DNA of 64,000 bases from Euglena gracilis (lineage: Eukaryota; Euglenida; Euglenophyceae; Euglenales), in NCBI GenBank assembly GCA_039621445.1, contig CP154955.1, positions 62,599,668 through 62,663,667 of the forward strand, written 5' to 3'. A model generated the notes under the pieces. That model was given only the letters and a program-made list of their open reading frames with translations. It was not told where the DNA came from and ran no database searches. Made by a program: the position numbers and the translations under genes. This document shows positions 1 through 12,619 of this stretch, one piece after another (position 1 is the first letter of the stretch; every line of letters begins with the position of its first letter).

Positions 1-249
1 AATGAGCCAACTCAGGTCTGGTGGGTCTTTTCAGACACGTTGGGCTGGTTCGGGTTGAGCTGGCCAGCAGTTCAGGTGGGCTGGCTGGGGGGCTGCCCAG
101 GCCCGTTCTGTCGTCTTGGTCAGCAGGCTTTGCCACAGGAGGACAGGTTCAGGTCGGACTTCGGTGCAAATCAGCTCAAAAATTCTGTCGTAAAATCTCT
201 TTAAGGTTTGGGTGGTTCGGTGAAGGCGTTTGGATCCCGTCGCAATTGC

Positions 250-605
250 TCTGAGCACACAGGCGGGACCCGTGGGGGCACCCGCGCCTTGCAGGGGGTT
301 ACCGGTCACAGGTCCAGCCAGTCTTCCAGCCACAACCGCTTCTTCCCGGGGGTGTCGTTGGGGTCGGCAAGTGGCTTTGGCTGCAGTGAGTGGGTGACAG
401 AGCTGCATGGGGACTGTCCAGGGGCAGTGAAACTCCACGGAAGCTGCCCGGGCTGGAGCGCTGTTCGTGTCTTCCAATGTGTCCACCCCCTGCGGGGTCA
501 GCCAGGGGCCACATTTCAGTGCCACGCCGCCTTTGCAGGTGGCCATCACCGTGTCACCAATCACGTCAAGGACTCGTCGCCATTGCACCGCACAATTGGC
601 CATCT
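250..605 (-). CDS. probable exon(s), unidentified protein
   Basis: GC-rich minus-strand reading frame, open from about 603 downwards, reading ANCAVQWRRVLDVIGDTVM, then a Cys/Gly/Val-rich stretch containing KCGPWLTPQGVDTLED. A second frame nearer the left end reads PGKKRLWLEDWLDL just before GTGACC, a possible donor, so two exons with a short intron are possible. Codon use and GC content resemble the certain exons elsewhere in the window and differ from the surrounding T/G-rich DNA. I do not recognise the family. It could belong to the same minus-strand gene as the segments at 2702-3065 and 8560-9045, but nothing in the sequence proves that link. Confidence 0.35.
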
Positions 606-699
606 GGCATCATGCAGTGGGAGAAGGGGAACAGCTGCCAGATCGGCGGAAACCTTCGGAGGGAGGGGAAGGGGAGATCACCACACATGGAGGTTGGAG

Positions 700-1096
700 C
701 AGGGTTTGATATAAGGAGGGCGTACATGGTTTAGGATGTGGGTGTCCCCCCCATCCCACCCCACCCCTCCTGGCCCGCAGGGGGGGGGGGTCCGGACCCC
801 CCCCACCTGCCAGGGGGGTCCAGGTCCGGACCGACCCTGGGGGGGCACCCGGGACCCCCCCCCCCAAAAAGGGTCCATTTTCTCTCCGGCGCTTTGCGCC
901 GAATTTTTTTTGCATTTTTGGCAAATTTTTGCCCAAAAAGTGCCCAAAATGGCACTTTTGGTCGTTTTGGGGGTCAAAAATTTTCGGTCACCCGGACCGC
1001 GCCACTGTTTAGGTGGGGGGGTCCCCCCACCCCCCCTCCTGGCCCACAGGGGGGGGGTCCGGACCACCCCCCCACCTGTCCTTATATCAAACCCTG
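700..1096. mobile_element. MITE family A, copy 1
   Basis: 397-bp element with inverted ends CAGGGTTTGATATAAGGA and TCCTTATATCAAACCCTG. The interior holds paired G/C-run palindromes and a hairpin CGGCGC-TTT-GCGCCG. The flanks GGTTGGAG (692-699) and GGTTAAAG (1097-1104) agree at 6 of 8 positions, as expected for an aged 8-bp target duplication. Other copies lie at 21647 and 33022, with a diverged one at 10108. It has no coding capacity. hAT-like by end sequence and duplication length (inference). Confidence 0.85.
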
Positions 1097-1859
1097 GGTT
1101 AAAGGCATGCTGTTTTTTTTAAAGGTTTTGCGGACCCCGGGGAAAATGCCGCAGCCCTCCATGGGGGCTGATGCTGACCCAATTCACCAGCCTTTTTTGT
1201 TGGAATTTTCGGTGCACAGCAGGCAATTATCATGCCCCCAAAATTCAAGCTACCCAAAGTTCCTTTCCCCTTAGTGAATTTCATGTATCATGTTTGGTTT
1301 GATGAAGTTAATTAAGATTGTGGACATGATGAACTGTGGACATAAAAGTTTCATTCAAAAGGGGTAGTTGTGAATATTGCTATCTTAATATGTCTTGTTA
1401 TTTCAGCTAGGGTGATTAATCTGCCCGCTGTGTTTTGACGTTTTGCAGACCTCGTTTTGTATTTGGACACTGCACAAGTTTTTGGTTATCCCCCAATTGC
1501 GACTGGGTGGCATTTTCTTGAGATTACCGGCAATTAAATTACATAAGGTAGTTTGAAGTTGCAAGAAATTAGAAAAGCACAAAAAAAGTTGACGTTGTAA
1601 CCCCACAAGAAGACCCCACCCACAATTTCTTTAAAAAAATATAATTTCAGCACCGAAAGTGATGAAGCGTATGTTTTGTGTCTGTTTGGAGCTGAAATTG
1701 CCTTTTTTTTCTAGCAAAGAAAGAGCACAGAGAAGACTGGACCTCATTCCTCCGGGTAGAATGTTGCTCCTGTCCAACAGCAACATCGAAGCAATCATTT
1801 TCTGCACTTTTTTCTTCAAGGTCTCCAGTGTTTTTAAATTTTGTGATATGGCCAATATG

Positions 1860-2085
1860 GATTTTGGTTATTCAACCTCGGGTATTTCCTTGGTATGACC
1901 AGCCTTGGAGTCGATGGAGTACGGGGGGGGGGGGAATGCTGCTCCCTGATGCACTTCTGAGTTCTTCGATGGGTCACCTGCACACAAAAAAATCTAAACG
2001 CTCACGATTTGGTCCCAGCTGTAATCGACGGTGGGAATTGGGACTGCCATTTAGCATATTGCAAGGGAAAGGGGAAGGGGACAGG
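1860..2085. repeat. dispersed repeat R2, copy 1
   Basis: About 220 bp, from GGTTATTCAACCTCGGGTAT to CATATTGCAAGGGAAAGGGG, matching 7120-7340 over its whole length with substitutions and small indels. Shared blocks include TCACGATTTGGTCC and CCCTGATGCA. No ends, open frame or target duplication are evident, so its class is unknown. Confidence 0.75.
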
Positions 2086-2701
2086 GAGGGATTGTTTGGG
2101 CTATTGTTCCTTTTCCTCGGCGATGCCGTCCTCCCCACCAGACCACCTGTCCACCGTTGGGTCTCCCCATCGACCTGAGTGAGGAGTTCCAATTTGGGCA
2201 CTGGCGCAGCGGTTTTCCCCCTTTGGACGGTTTCCTTGTCCAAAGTGCAGAAATTTCTTTTTGCCACTCCATTTTATTCTCTCCCACAGCCTGGGAACAG
2301 ATCCCAACTTGATCGAAAAGACACATTGATGCTGACAATCTGGCTTTTCCTTCTCCCTTTTCAAAACTTCATTCAAATGCCCATCCAGGTAATCTCTCAC
2401 TGGTTTCACAAAACCAGTAATTTTCTTTCGACCTGCTTCTCAATTTCGATTGTCAAAAGTTGCTTGTGACAGTTTGTGATATTTCCATTGCATTTCCCCT
2501 TTTGATGGCACTGCGAGATATAATGGCTGACCGACTGCTGAATAGCCTCCTGATTTTTCTGTTTTGCTGTTCAAATTGGCTGCATATTTCAGCATTTTTC
2601 CATCCCACATCTTCAACAATAAATGTCAAAGTTCGGCCTGTTTTTGAATTGAGGATTTTTATGAGAGATTTGGCATATTTGGTGTGTCCCTGCACACATA
2701 C

Positions 2702-3065
2702 GTAAAAGAGGTTTCTTCTTCTGCTGCCAGCCGCAGCTGTCCTGCAGCGCGGCGTTCTCCATCGGCACCCACAGGGGATCCCTTGCTTCTAGTGCCCTGA
2801 GGAGCTGGCCGGGGCAGGGTCACCGTGTTGCCCACGCTCTGGGCCACCTCCTCCAGCGTGGTTGTTGAGTCCTCCGCCACTACCAGCACCTCAGGTGGCT
2901 TGGCTGCCCAGGCGGAGACCGGGGTAGCCGTGGCGTCGTCTGGATCACCAAGGCGTTGGCCGCCTCCATCCTCCGCAGCGCCCTGCGCCGCAGCCACTCC
3001 ACGCAGAGCCAGTGCAGCCCCTCCTCGCAGCTGGATTCCACGTCCCACTCAACCTTGGGCAGGAC
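2702..3065 (-). CDS. probable exon cluster, unidentified protein
   Basis: On the minus strand a pyrimidine-rich CTCTCCCTTGTAG acceptor precedes GC-rich coding sequence reading VLPKVEWDVESSCEEG, a Trp/Arg-rich helix (HWLCVEWLRRRALRRM) and EAANAL. A small intron (GTGATCC...CTGAG, about 60 bp) or a frame change leads to VLVVAEDSTTTLEEVAQSV. A third frame then reads ALEARDPLWVPMENAALQD and ends at a good donor, CTTTTAC|GTATGT (2702/2701). Splice signals at both ends and consistent codon use make this convincing exonic DNA. The Glu/Arg/Leu-rich part looks helical. I do not recognise the protein. Confidence 0.5.
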
Positions 3066-6000
3066 CTACAAGGGAGAGCACGTGCAGGTGAGAAAAGGAA
3101 TCCTGGAGAATATGGGCGGAATTGCGCAAATGTTAGAACACAGATTCATCTTGTGTTCGCAAGCTATCACACTGTGCAGGTGGTGATTTTGATGTTGGGC
3201 AGGGTGCACAGGTGCAGAGGAAAGTGGAAAAGGGGAATTTATTTTAATTCTGCAAATCTCCTCAATGCAGACAGATGAATGGCAAGCTCCTCTAATTCGC
3301 GTTTACACAATCGCGTCTTCTGGCTGAAATGATCTCTGGCTTTGGGGGGAAACGTGGAAATAATGTGGTTACGGAACAGGAACACAATTCCAGTGTTATG
3401 CATATGTCACAATGAACGGAAGGTGCACTTGCATTTGCTAAGCATCCAGTTCAAGGCTCTCCGCGGTAGCTACCGCCATCCTGCCACCACTCGCTCTGCT
3501 GCTGCTGCTAATGTTGTCTTTGTCCAGCCGCAGCCAGGTTTCAGTCCACCTTTGGACCTTGAATGTCATAAAGTAAATACCAGACAGGATACACTGCAAA
3601 GTATTTGTATGAGGTGCACAATTCGAGAAGTGCGGAGAAACAGAGATTTGAGGTGATCTCGCACTGGTAACCAAATGAATGAAGGCACAATTGGTGAAAC
3701 GACCCCGTTTTCTTCCTGGGTGGCGCGGTGCAGCGTTCAAATATTTCTATGGAACTCCTGACCTTGTTCACCGTGATCATACCCACATTCAGCACCCCAC
3801 AAAACAAATTCAAAAAGTGTGAGTATTCTCCTTTGATGTGTGACATGGAGGGGTTTGCATTGAAACTGGAAACCGTACACACAGTCAGTAATAGAAATAC
3901 CCAAGGTACGTCCGACAGCCTGGAGAGGCAGCATTGGGGACATTTGGGGGAAAGGGGAAAGATTTGCAAGCAACGTGGCAGAACACATGAAGTACAATCT
4001 CTTCGGCAATGTGCTTAGATGGCCAAACAGGTTTTTTTCCAATTTGGGCGCAAGTGCTCGCGAGGACACAGTGTGTCCCTTTGCTTTCATTTTCAATGTT
4101 TGAAACTACTACCAACAATCACACCTTGAATTTACATGTCCCACAAGTTACGCCACCTCGGGGTTGAAACCCTGAAAAACAGTGTTTGTGGGACACTTTT
4201 TTGGACCTGTCCAAAAGGCACCCCACCGGGTTTGAAACCCTGGCCAGCAACACACAAAAAAACCGATACTTTCTTGGGGTTCAAACCCCCGCAGCCCACT
4301 GCCCCGGCCCCATTACAAAAGAAAGGTCAGGTTTTTGCCCCTAGGGTCGCGCGCAGCTGCGCCCAATTCTTGACCCCCCACCTTGGACTACATCCCCCCA
4401 TCCCCCTCCCTTTGCCTTCGGAACGCAGCAAGAGCAGGGGAGGAGAGGAGTGAGGTGCCGGGAGGTGAGGTGCCAGGGGGAGTGCAGGGTCTGGGGAAGT
4501 GACAGGTCCAGGGAGGGGGAAGGGCAGAGGTGCAGAGGAAAAGGCCGGAAAGGCTGTGTTGTCTTTGGGGCACTCTTCACAGTCGCCCACCACAGACTCC
4601 TCCACAACAGTCCCGCTCCATAGAGGCAGGATGCCTTCTTTTCAGATTTGAGGAAATGGGCTGGGATTTTCATTGTACCAAACTTTTTGCCGTGTGTATG
4701 AAGGAGAGCATTCATCAGTGGTTGGCCCATTCAGATACCTGCGCAAAATCAACAAGGAACAACAAAAAACTCTGACTGGTATGCAAAATCCTGGGAAGCG
4801 CTCAACCAGATGTTACTAAGAATAGGCCTCGTTGGCACACTTGGCTTTGAGCACACAAAACCCTCTGAGGTTTTGTCCAAAGACACAACTGTATTCAAAA
4901 AATTGCAGTTTTTTAAATCTCTGCTGTGTCATTTTCTCTGCCAAGAGCAATTTTCTGTGCAATGGCAGTGTCGAGCGAACCTGCCCATTCATCAAAATTA
5001 TATCAACACACAAGCAGTGCTCGAGAATATCTCGCTCAAAATTTTCCAGCCAATTATTCCAATTTTCCACAATATTTTCCTGGTGGGTTAAACTTCGGTT
5101 CAGCTCTGCCAATGGACAATCCACGCCGTGGGCCCAATTATCCCATGCATTAATCTAGAATGGCAGCCCTTCTTTATCGGCTTTCTTTACTGCGTCGGAG
5201 GGTCAGCCCTCCCATGACCCATCGGGTGTGAGGCTTTCTCTGTTGCCAATAATGCATGAACCACATCCAGCGACCAAATCAAGAGCAAGAAGCATTGTTG
5301 GTGGTACACATTCATTGTGTTTCAAGCAAACCGTGCTTCAATGTGTAGTGCTCCATGTTGCATCACATGATGTGCAAAGGTGGGGTCAGAGATAGCAGGA
5401 CATGCTTTGCCTCCTGTGCGACCTTGGCAACGACGTGGAGGATGTTGTACAGAGCAGTGCCGTTGCGCTGCACGGTTTGAAGCCCTCCCTGGGAGGAGTG
5501 TTCATTGTCGAACCAAGGGAGAGGCGGTGCTGCAATTGTTGCCCCGGCCATCAGGAGGCCGGTTTGTCCCATTGGCGTCATAAGCCAGACTACGGCATTC
5601 GAAGTACCCATTAGGATCCCTGTGCAGGCCGTCGGTGACAGGCTTCATCCATTGTTTTTACTCCCCTCCCCTCGTGTGTATCTGGAACAATCATTAGGAA
5701 CGGCTTGGCTTCTCAAAGTTGAAACGCTTGAACTTCTCAGAACGTGATTTACCTGGTTTCGTTTTCCTTTTTCGGCCTTCTTTACTGTATCGGAGGATCA
5801 GCCCTCCCATGGCCCATCGGGATGCTCTGTTGCCAATGCATGAACCACATCCATCGGCCAAATCAAGAGCGAGAAGCAGGGTTGGTGGTGCACGTTCATT
5901 GTGTTTTCCTCGTCAGTACACTCAAACCTGCCCCCCCCCCCCCCTACAGAGGGGGGAGCATGCAAAGGGAATTCTCGAACCAGCATGGTGTGCGAGGGAG

Positions 6001-6177
6001 AGGCGGTGCTGCTTGCAATTGTTGCCCCGGCCAATTGGGGGCCGGTTTGTCCCTGCTGGCGTCGTTGGCGTCGTGGAAGCCAGACCTCAGCATTCGAAGT
6101 CCCCATTGGGACCCTTGTGCAGGCCGTCGGTGGCAGGCTTTTTCTGTTTGCTTTTGTGTCCAAAGGCTAAGGTAAGT
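3066..6177. other. no gene seen
   Basis: No frame here has exon-like codon use or plausible splice borders. 5160-5660 and 5760-6170 are two diverged copies of one ~450-bp segment (shared GGAGGATCAGCCCTCCCATG-like and GAGAGGCGGTGCTGC-like blocks), an imperfect direct repeat. The motif GTTTGAAACCC or GGTTCAAACCCC recurs three times at 4150-4300. Confidence 0.6.
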
Positions 6178-6535
6178 TCAGGCTGTACGGGAATCTATCC
6201 AACCATATTGGTGGTGGGTGGCGACCCCCCCCCCCCATGCTGCTGGGTGGGGAGGCCAGGGTTGTATGGGAAGCTCCGCAAACATGAGGTAGGTGGTAGG
6301 GGGTCCCCCCCATCCCCCCCTCCTCCTCTGTGGCAAAGAAATCATCCGGCGTTTCGCGCCGGGTGTGTATTTTCGGACCCTCTTGAGGCTCGATATGAAA
6401 TTTCGACAAAATTGGCCAACAAATGTTCGTAACTCGTGCTAGGCGGGGAGTTGTGGGGAAATCAAAATAGTGTTACATGAGGCATTTTAAGGACTTCAAT
6501 TTAGGTCTCCAGACATTTCCTTTGATTCAGAGAAA
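6178..6535. repeat. mosaic of repeat fragments
   Basis: 6178-6290 resembles the ends of MITE family B (CAGGCTGTACGGGAATC...GGTTGTATGGGAAGC). 6345-6370 carries the CGGCGTTTCGCGCCGG hairpin. 6436-6535 matches a block of the 51.4-54.4 kb foldback array (GCGGGGAGTTGTGGGGAAAT, then GGTCTCCAGACATTTCCTTT). Confidence 0.6.
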
Positions 6536-7119
6536 TTGATTTTTTGACCCCTCTAAAAAAAACGGCCAAAATTTTGCACGCCATAGCGAGAAGTTCGGCG
6601 ACCGAAACTGGGGGCAGGAGGGCGGTCCCCTCTCCCTAGTTTCGGAAGGGGGTCCCCCGCCGCCCCCCCCCCCCCCCTCCTGGATTCCCATACAAGTCTG
6701 GAGGATGCAGTCCGACCCCTCAGCACCCCTTTTCGTATCTCCAGGGGTGGCTATATTTCAGGATACCGAACTGTCGACAAGTATTATTTTTTGACGTTGA
6801 AGATTTCTTCGAGAATTTAAGGCGTTTTAAGGCCTTACTTTTCCGGGGTGGTCAAAGGGCTGTTCGGCATCGAACCAACTTTTTGATCAGCAAAGTAACA
6901 AAATCCCTCGTGTTTGCGTTAACGCCATGTGCTTACAACAGAATCCCTTTTGTTTGCTTTTGCAATCGAAGAAAATTGCACACCAATTTTTGAAATATGC
7001 AAACACATTTTGGCGTGGATTTTCTAACAAAGGATTAGAAGGAGAGTGAACTGGATGCACAGGGAGCACTGAACTCACTGGATGAACTGTTTTTAAAAAT
7101 TATGAAATGGCTGGCTGTG

Positions 7120-7340
7120 GACATTGGTTATTTAACCTCGGATATTGCCTTAGTATGATTGATACCGGAGTCAATGGAGGGAAAAAACCTGATCCCTGAT
7201 GCATTTCCCAGCCAGGACTTCGAGGCAACATAATGGGATCACCTGCCCACAAAATCCAGAAAATCACGATTTGGTCCAAATTTGCATTGACGGTGAGGAT
7301 TGGGATCAGATTTAGCACATTGCAAGGGAAAGGCGAAGGG
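7120..7340. repeat. dispersed repeat R2, copy 2
   Basis: Second copy of the repeat at 1860-2085, in the same orientation. It begins GGTTATTTAACCTCGGATAT and ends ACATTGCAAGGGAAAGGCG. Confidence 0.75.
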
Positions 7341-7628
7341 GGGAGGGGGGTCATGTTGCCAAGTGTACGTCCAACCTTTCCTTGCTTTCGCCCTTTGGTG
7401 CGCAAAAGGTAAAAAGTTGGAGGGAGTAACAGGAAATGAAATAAATGTATAAGTTGAAAAGTTGTAAACCCACTTAAGACAGCAGAGCACAAGGCAGGCA
7501 AAAGAGCTCCATTGGAGCTGAAAACAAAGCCAAGTGATTTGGCCAATGTCCTGTAGGACTTCAATAAACAATTTGTCTTCAGACAATGATGGAAAGAGAA
7601 TACCACCTGCAGAGAGGAGGTCATGTGA

Positions 7629-8511
7629 TCACGAGAAAGCCCCCCTGGGCAGGGCCTCTTCCTCCAGTTCCAGGAATTTGTTAAAGCATTCGGTTGCTTT
7701 GTCAAACATCATAATCAAAATTTCATCAGCCGATTTACCTTCTGTGAGACTTCTCGGCGTCACCGTGTATGGTTTCACCATTGCCGTTTGATATGGCGCT
7801 GGTTGCGTTTGGGTGGCGTACTGGTATGGGTTTTCTGTCATATGTGCAGGGTAACGAGATTTTTGTCGATACATCACACTTGGCACACTCGGCGGAGGTG
7901 GATAACTCAAGGGCATTTCTGCCATCTGAGCACCATTGTAACCGTGTAGAGACTGTTTGTGTGAGATTTCTTCACTGCTTCGTATTCAGTTCCATCGAAC
8001 TGAATCCAGGGGATTTTCTCTCACGAAGTCATAGAATCCTCCAATTGTTTCTCCCCTGAATTTGTGGAACTCTGAAACTCTGGAACTCGTGGAACTCTGA
8101 AATCTGCTAGAGGAATATCATCACATCCTCATATTTCATGAAGGATGGAACAACAACAACGTAATTTCCCAGATAAACCAATCCGGCTGTTTTCCTCATG
8201 TTGTTGCTGTGTTTCGTTAGCTTTTCATACCTGATTGGAGGTGGCAACAATGACGATGATGAAGCTCCTCCAACAGTTGATGGTCTCGTCAATGGTGCAA
8301 CCACCGTGGTTGTTGGTTGTTGTTTCTTTGTCAAATTTGGGATAATTTCACCCATTGTCTTCTTTCTCGGATCGACGAGAATGAATCCATCAGTTTTCTT
8401 CATGACCGCGACTGGTTTTTGTTCATTTTTTTTATATTGTATGTGTTGGAACGGATGTTTTTTTCCATGTTTAGGACTGCCCTGGTTTATATTGCCCCAA
8501 TTATGACTCAT
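7629..8511 (-). pseudogene. degraded low-GC coding remnant
   Basis: Two minus-strand frames (8511-8107, 134 codons; 7925-7629, 98 codons) are rich in Lys, Asn, Pro, Tyr and Thr, unlike the Arg/Ala/Gly-rich exons of the host genes. Between them are short protein-like stretches in different frames, such as GGFYDFVRENPLDSV and PWIQFDGTEYEAV, interrupted by stops and frame changes. That pattern suggests an inactivated gene of different composition, perhaps acquired DNA. The first frame has a basic, Ser/Pro-rich middle. The second has a Pro/Tyr-rich start and an acidic helical end (DEILIMMFDKATECFNKFL). No known family is recognised; introns are an alternative to frameshifts. Confidence 0.4.
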
Positions 8512-8559
8512 TTGCTTTTTTTATATCATATTTGCGAAATAATGGATGTTTGGGTGCAG

Positions 8560-9045
8560 ACACGACGATGTCTCCGGGCGGGCATCCGGGGACGGCGCTT
8601 GGAGGAACACCAAGTCAGCAGCTGGGAGCTTGATGACGTAGAGACTGCCACCGACGAGGAAGGATCCCACGCGAGGTCCAGCGACACTGGCTTGAGTTTG
8701 AACGGCGCCAGTGAGCTCCTGTCGAGCAGGGCGATGGCACCTTCCACGCCATCGCCCAACCTGTCAGCCTCGTCCCTGGCTTTGGCCCCCAACCTGTACC
8801 AGTTCTTCAGCTCTGCCACGCAAATCATCGAATCTGAGCGGCCGCTGTGAGATCCTCCAGTGCACTGAGCTAGCTGGTAGGACGCAGGAACAACAGCCCT
8901 CGCTTGTCGGGCCGCGCCAGGAAGTGCGTGCCGTTTGACTTGGCAGCAAAGGGCCCGAGCATGGCCTGGCACCAGCTGGTCCTGGTCGACCTCGCAGATC
9001 GGTGTCATTTCCAGTGGCAAGGCCTGGTACAGCTCGGGCATAAGA
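8560..9045 (-). CDS. probable exon(s), unidentified protein
   Basis: GC-rich minus-strand DNA with a frame open for 171 codons (9041-8526). Convincing stretches are ALPLEMTPICEVDQDQLVPG, AELKNWYRLGAKARDEADRL and EGAIALLDRSSLAPFKLKP. Other frames contain equally protein-like pieces (AMLGPFAAKSNGTHFLARPD and GSLYVIKLPAADLVFLQAP), so the true product probably changes frame across introns not resolved here. A preceding GAGCTGTACCAG could act as acceptor. The family is unrecognised. Confidence 0.4.
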
Positions 9046-10107
9046 GGACTCTCGTCAGGACTTCCGTTTGGTTTTCAAGATATAAATTTGTCTATATGTC
9101 TTTGATCTATTCCGTGGGACCCCCTGCGCAGCAGTATTTTCTGCTGGCCTTGCAGACCATCGTTTCTTTTAGACCTTCTTCATCTTTTGTAAGTGGTGCT
9201 TGTCAGAGCTCCAACCTGCTCGTAAGGTGGGTGCAGATTGTTTTGCTTCCCTTGAGGGGTGCCATCAGGTTTAGCCAATTGAGGTACCACCCGTCCGGCC
9301 TCTACAGTCTTGTCCGCCCTGGTTCCACCGCCCTCACAGCTATTGGCATCTGGTAGATTCCTCACGTCCATATTTGGGTTGGAGTGAGGGAGACGCAAAG
9401 CATCCTCCAGTGTTACCAGTTCTCTTGGCATCCAACGGTGATTAGATGTACATCATGTATCACGGAATTGTGCGATGGTGCAGGGCACATCCAGCATTGA
9501 TCTTCTTCAAACAAAGAGCACCTTTTTGTGGGAGCCATCAAACAGCACATAATTTTTGGGAATTCAAAAGAAGCCCATGCCACAGGGCTTTTCGAGAAGC
9601 TTTTTTTTATATAAAGGAATATGGAACATCCACCACTGACACAAAAATATATGTTTTTTATAATGCTTTTTGGGGGGGAATGCTTTCCCCAAATCCCCTT
9701 TTTTTGCCAAATGACAAGTTGGCTGACTAATTGTTGGGTCGACTGACCAGTCGTCTGTGGATCCAACAGTTTAATGTAGTCCCCAACGTGATGTATTTCA
9801 GGGAAATGAATTTTGTTTTTGCCAGCAAAAAGGCAATAGTCATACCCAGAGGAGTTTTCATGAAAACCCGCACGAAACCACTGGTAGGTAGGCCATGGCA
9901 ATGCAGGCAATGGAAGCAGGATGGCAGAAATCGGCAGAAATTGGCAGGGCCGTTTTACCATTTTCTCCAAAAAGAAATTTGTCGCATCGAAGTTTAGATA
10001 TAATATCTGCACTACCATGCGCATTCCGAAATGACATCAATTTCCCTCATAGGGGCTATATGGTGGTTTGGCCGAGGGGGGGGGCATAAGTGTTAAAGAT
10101 TGAGGAA

Positions 10108-10480
10108 CAGGGTTCGACATGAGGAGGGTGTCACGGCCCCCACACACTGCGGGGGACCCCCCTTCCCTTGACTGCAGGGGGGTTCATCTCCCCCACCTGC
10201 CAATTGGGGTCTGGACCGACCGGGGGGAATCCGGAAAACCCAAAGGTCAATATTTTCCTTCCAGTGCTTTGAACAGATAATTTTTGGCAGTTTTAACAAA
10301 TGTTCGCCCAAAAGTGCCCAGGCATTTTGGGTCAATTTGGGGGGGGGACTTTTCACCCCAGCTCTTTGCCCGAGCCAAAGGTTGGTTTTTGGCCGCAACA
10401 TTGTTCAGGTGGTACCCCCCCTCCTTGACTGGAGGCGGGTCGACCCCCCCCCCGCCTTTGTTGAACTCGGGTTCCCTACC
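10108..10480. mobile_element. MITE family A, diverged copy 2
   Basis: Begins CAGGGTTCGACATGAGGAGG and keeps the internal order of family A (CCGACCGG block, CAGTGCTTTGA in place of the hairpin, CCCAAAAGTGCCCA block, GTTCAGGTGG). The right end is eroded (TTGAACTCGGGTTCCC), so the end coordinate is approximate and no target duplication is readable. Confidence 0.65.
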
Positions 10481-12583
10481 CTCCTCAACCATTCTAATGC
10501 TGGCAGGATACAGCAGAGAATATCTCCCGTTTGTCCCCACTGCCAAAGGGCATGGCTGGGGACGAGGAAGTGTTTGCCGTCCATCCAGGGGCCCTTCGGC
10601 CTTGCCCGCCACGGCCATCTGTTGCTGACCACCACCACCACCCCCCACTCCCCCTCTGCTTGCCTTGCCCACCCTTTCGGCCTTCCGGGAGGCTTGCCCT
10701 TACAGGTCAAGGAAGGTTCACGGGTGTATTCTGTTCTGCGCATTGATGAAAGATAGAGGATTTTGATGGAGCACATTGATCAAATGGAATTTCCCTTTAA
10801 TTTTTTTGCAGATGGGTTGGCAGGGATTCATTTTATAGATGCGCGCATATATTCACAGTGTATGCGGGCAGGCAGCACAAACACCATATACGTGCGCGCA
10901 CGGTGAGTTCTGCATGCAGTACCGGAGCCGTATCTATTCAAATATATTACTCGAACTCCCTCTTTGTTCCATTTTGCATCAAATGAGAAGATGGATGCCA
11001 AACAATACAACGCCCATCAACCCAGCCCCCTCCCCCCAGGCCTCACTGCCGAGCCTCTGCGGTTTGCCCAGCTGCGGCGTGCCTGGCCTGAGCCCTCCCC
11101 ACGCTCAAGTGCGGGGGAGGGGTCCTGTGGCCCTGTGGCTCGCACCACATTCACGGCACACCAACCCACGCCCTCCGCCGGTCAGCAGGGGAACCCGATG
11201 CGGCTTTTCGGCACTCTTCTTCCATCGTCGTCCTTTGTGATGGACACAAGAGCCCAAACATAACGCTCCTGAACCATTGTTTTTTAAACCAGAGAATCAA
11301 CAAAAACCACAAATAAGTTTCGTGACGTATTTTTTATTATTGGGTCTGTGGTTGGAATCCTCCACGAGTGGGTCTTGTTTTTGGATTTTTTCCCTTGCCC
11401 AAAGAAAGTCACCATTTTTAGGGTTTCCTCGCAAAAATTTTCCTTCGTCGCTGCATGCCAAGTGTAACTTGGTCCAAATAGGGTGGCCCATGACAGATGG
11501 GAAGCTTGTTCCCCTTAAGGGCTGCCCTTGGGCCTCAGGGACGGATGGGCAAAGGGCTGGACTGGGGCTTGATTGGGTTCAAAAATTGAAAGTCAAAAAC
11601 AAATTCGTTATTTGACAGTGTTGGGCTGATGGATTGTGGTCCAAGGGTGCTGGAAACCAACCACTTTTTTTTCTGAAGGCCACCCATTTTTGCCAAAGTG
11701 TGGCATTTTCATTTTCATTGAAATGTGCTGGGACGGGATTTTGCTAAAGGATCGCCCTGCTCACATGCTGGGGGGGGGACAATCAGCCCTCTCTGTGGCA
11801 GATGAAGGCCCGTGGGCAGTCCATGGAAGCCGATCGTCCGCCGGTTGCTGTGCTGGCACCACCAAGGAACTCACAATTGAGACAGAGGGGAGGGAGGTAA
11901 CAGGGAGGAGCTGCTCTCCGAGGGCGTGAACTGCTCTAGAAAGCCAAAAAGGTTCAATGAAAGGGGGCATGTACCTTTCGAGCCAAAATTGAAGGAATTC
12001 ATCATTCTTGTGCATAAAATGGGGTCTTTAGTATTTTTTTTCAGGGAAGTTTTTCACCGTCCCCAAAGCTTCGCATCAAAGGGGGCCATACATTTGGGGG
12101 AGGGGGCTTATTTTTGGGTTTCTGCTTGGTGGCTCAGGGGGTGTTCGTTTGGAATTTTTGGGTGGGGTAAAGCAATGTCTCAGAAAAGATTGAGAATTAA
12201 AGTGTTAGCCCAAAAATAAAGTGAAGTTTATTGACCGTCATGTGGCTGTAATTGGAGCACACACCAGACATCACCGCCATAAACCCATTTATGCTGCCTG
12301 ATTGAATCTCGGAGTGGGAGATTTGAGATTTCTTTGTCGGAATCAATGTTTTCCCACATTTTTTTCGCATCATTTCTTGCCTCGTATTTTCATACCGTCG
12401 TTTATGTCCAGGTTGGCATGATTGGTGAAATCTTGCTTCAGCTTTTTCTGGGACCCTTCCTCTGTGGCTCCACAGGGTGGGTTTATATACGGCCGCGTGT
12501 ACGCATCTTACCGGCCTCTGTTGGATGTTCCTGTTGTGGTGGCGGCTCAGCTGCTCTGCAGAGCCACAATGAATTTCCCTTCA

Positions 12584-12584
12584 G

Positions 12585-12619
<35 letters not shown>

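Noticed and set aside
4150-4300. tRNA T-loop-like GGTTCAAACCCC and GTTTGAAACCC motifs
   Set aside because: No acceptor, D or anticodon arms can be folded around them.
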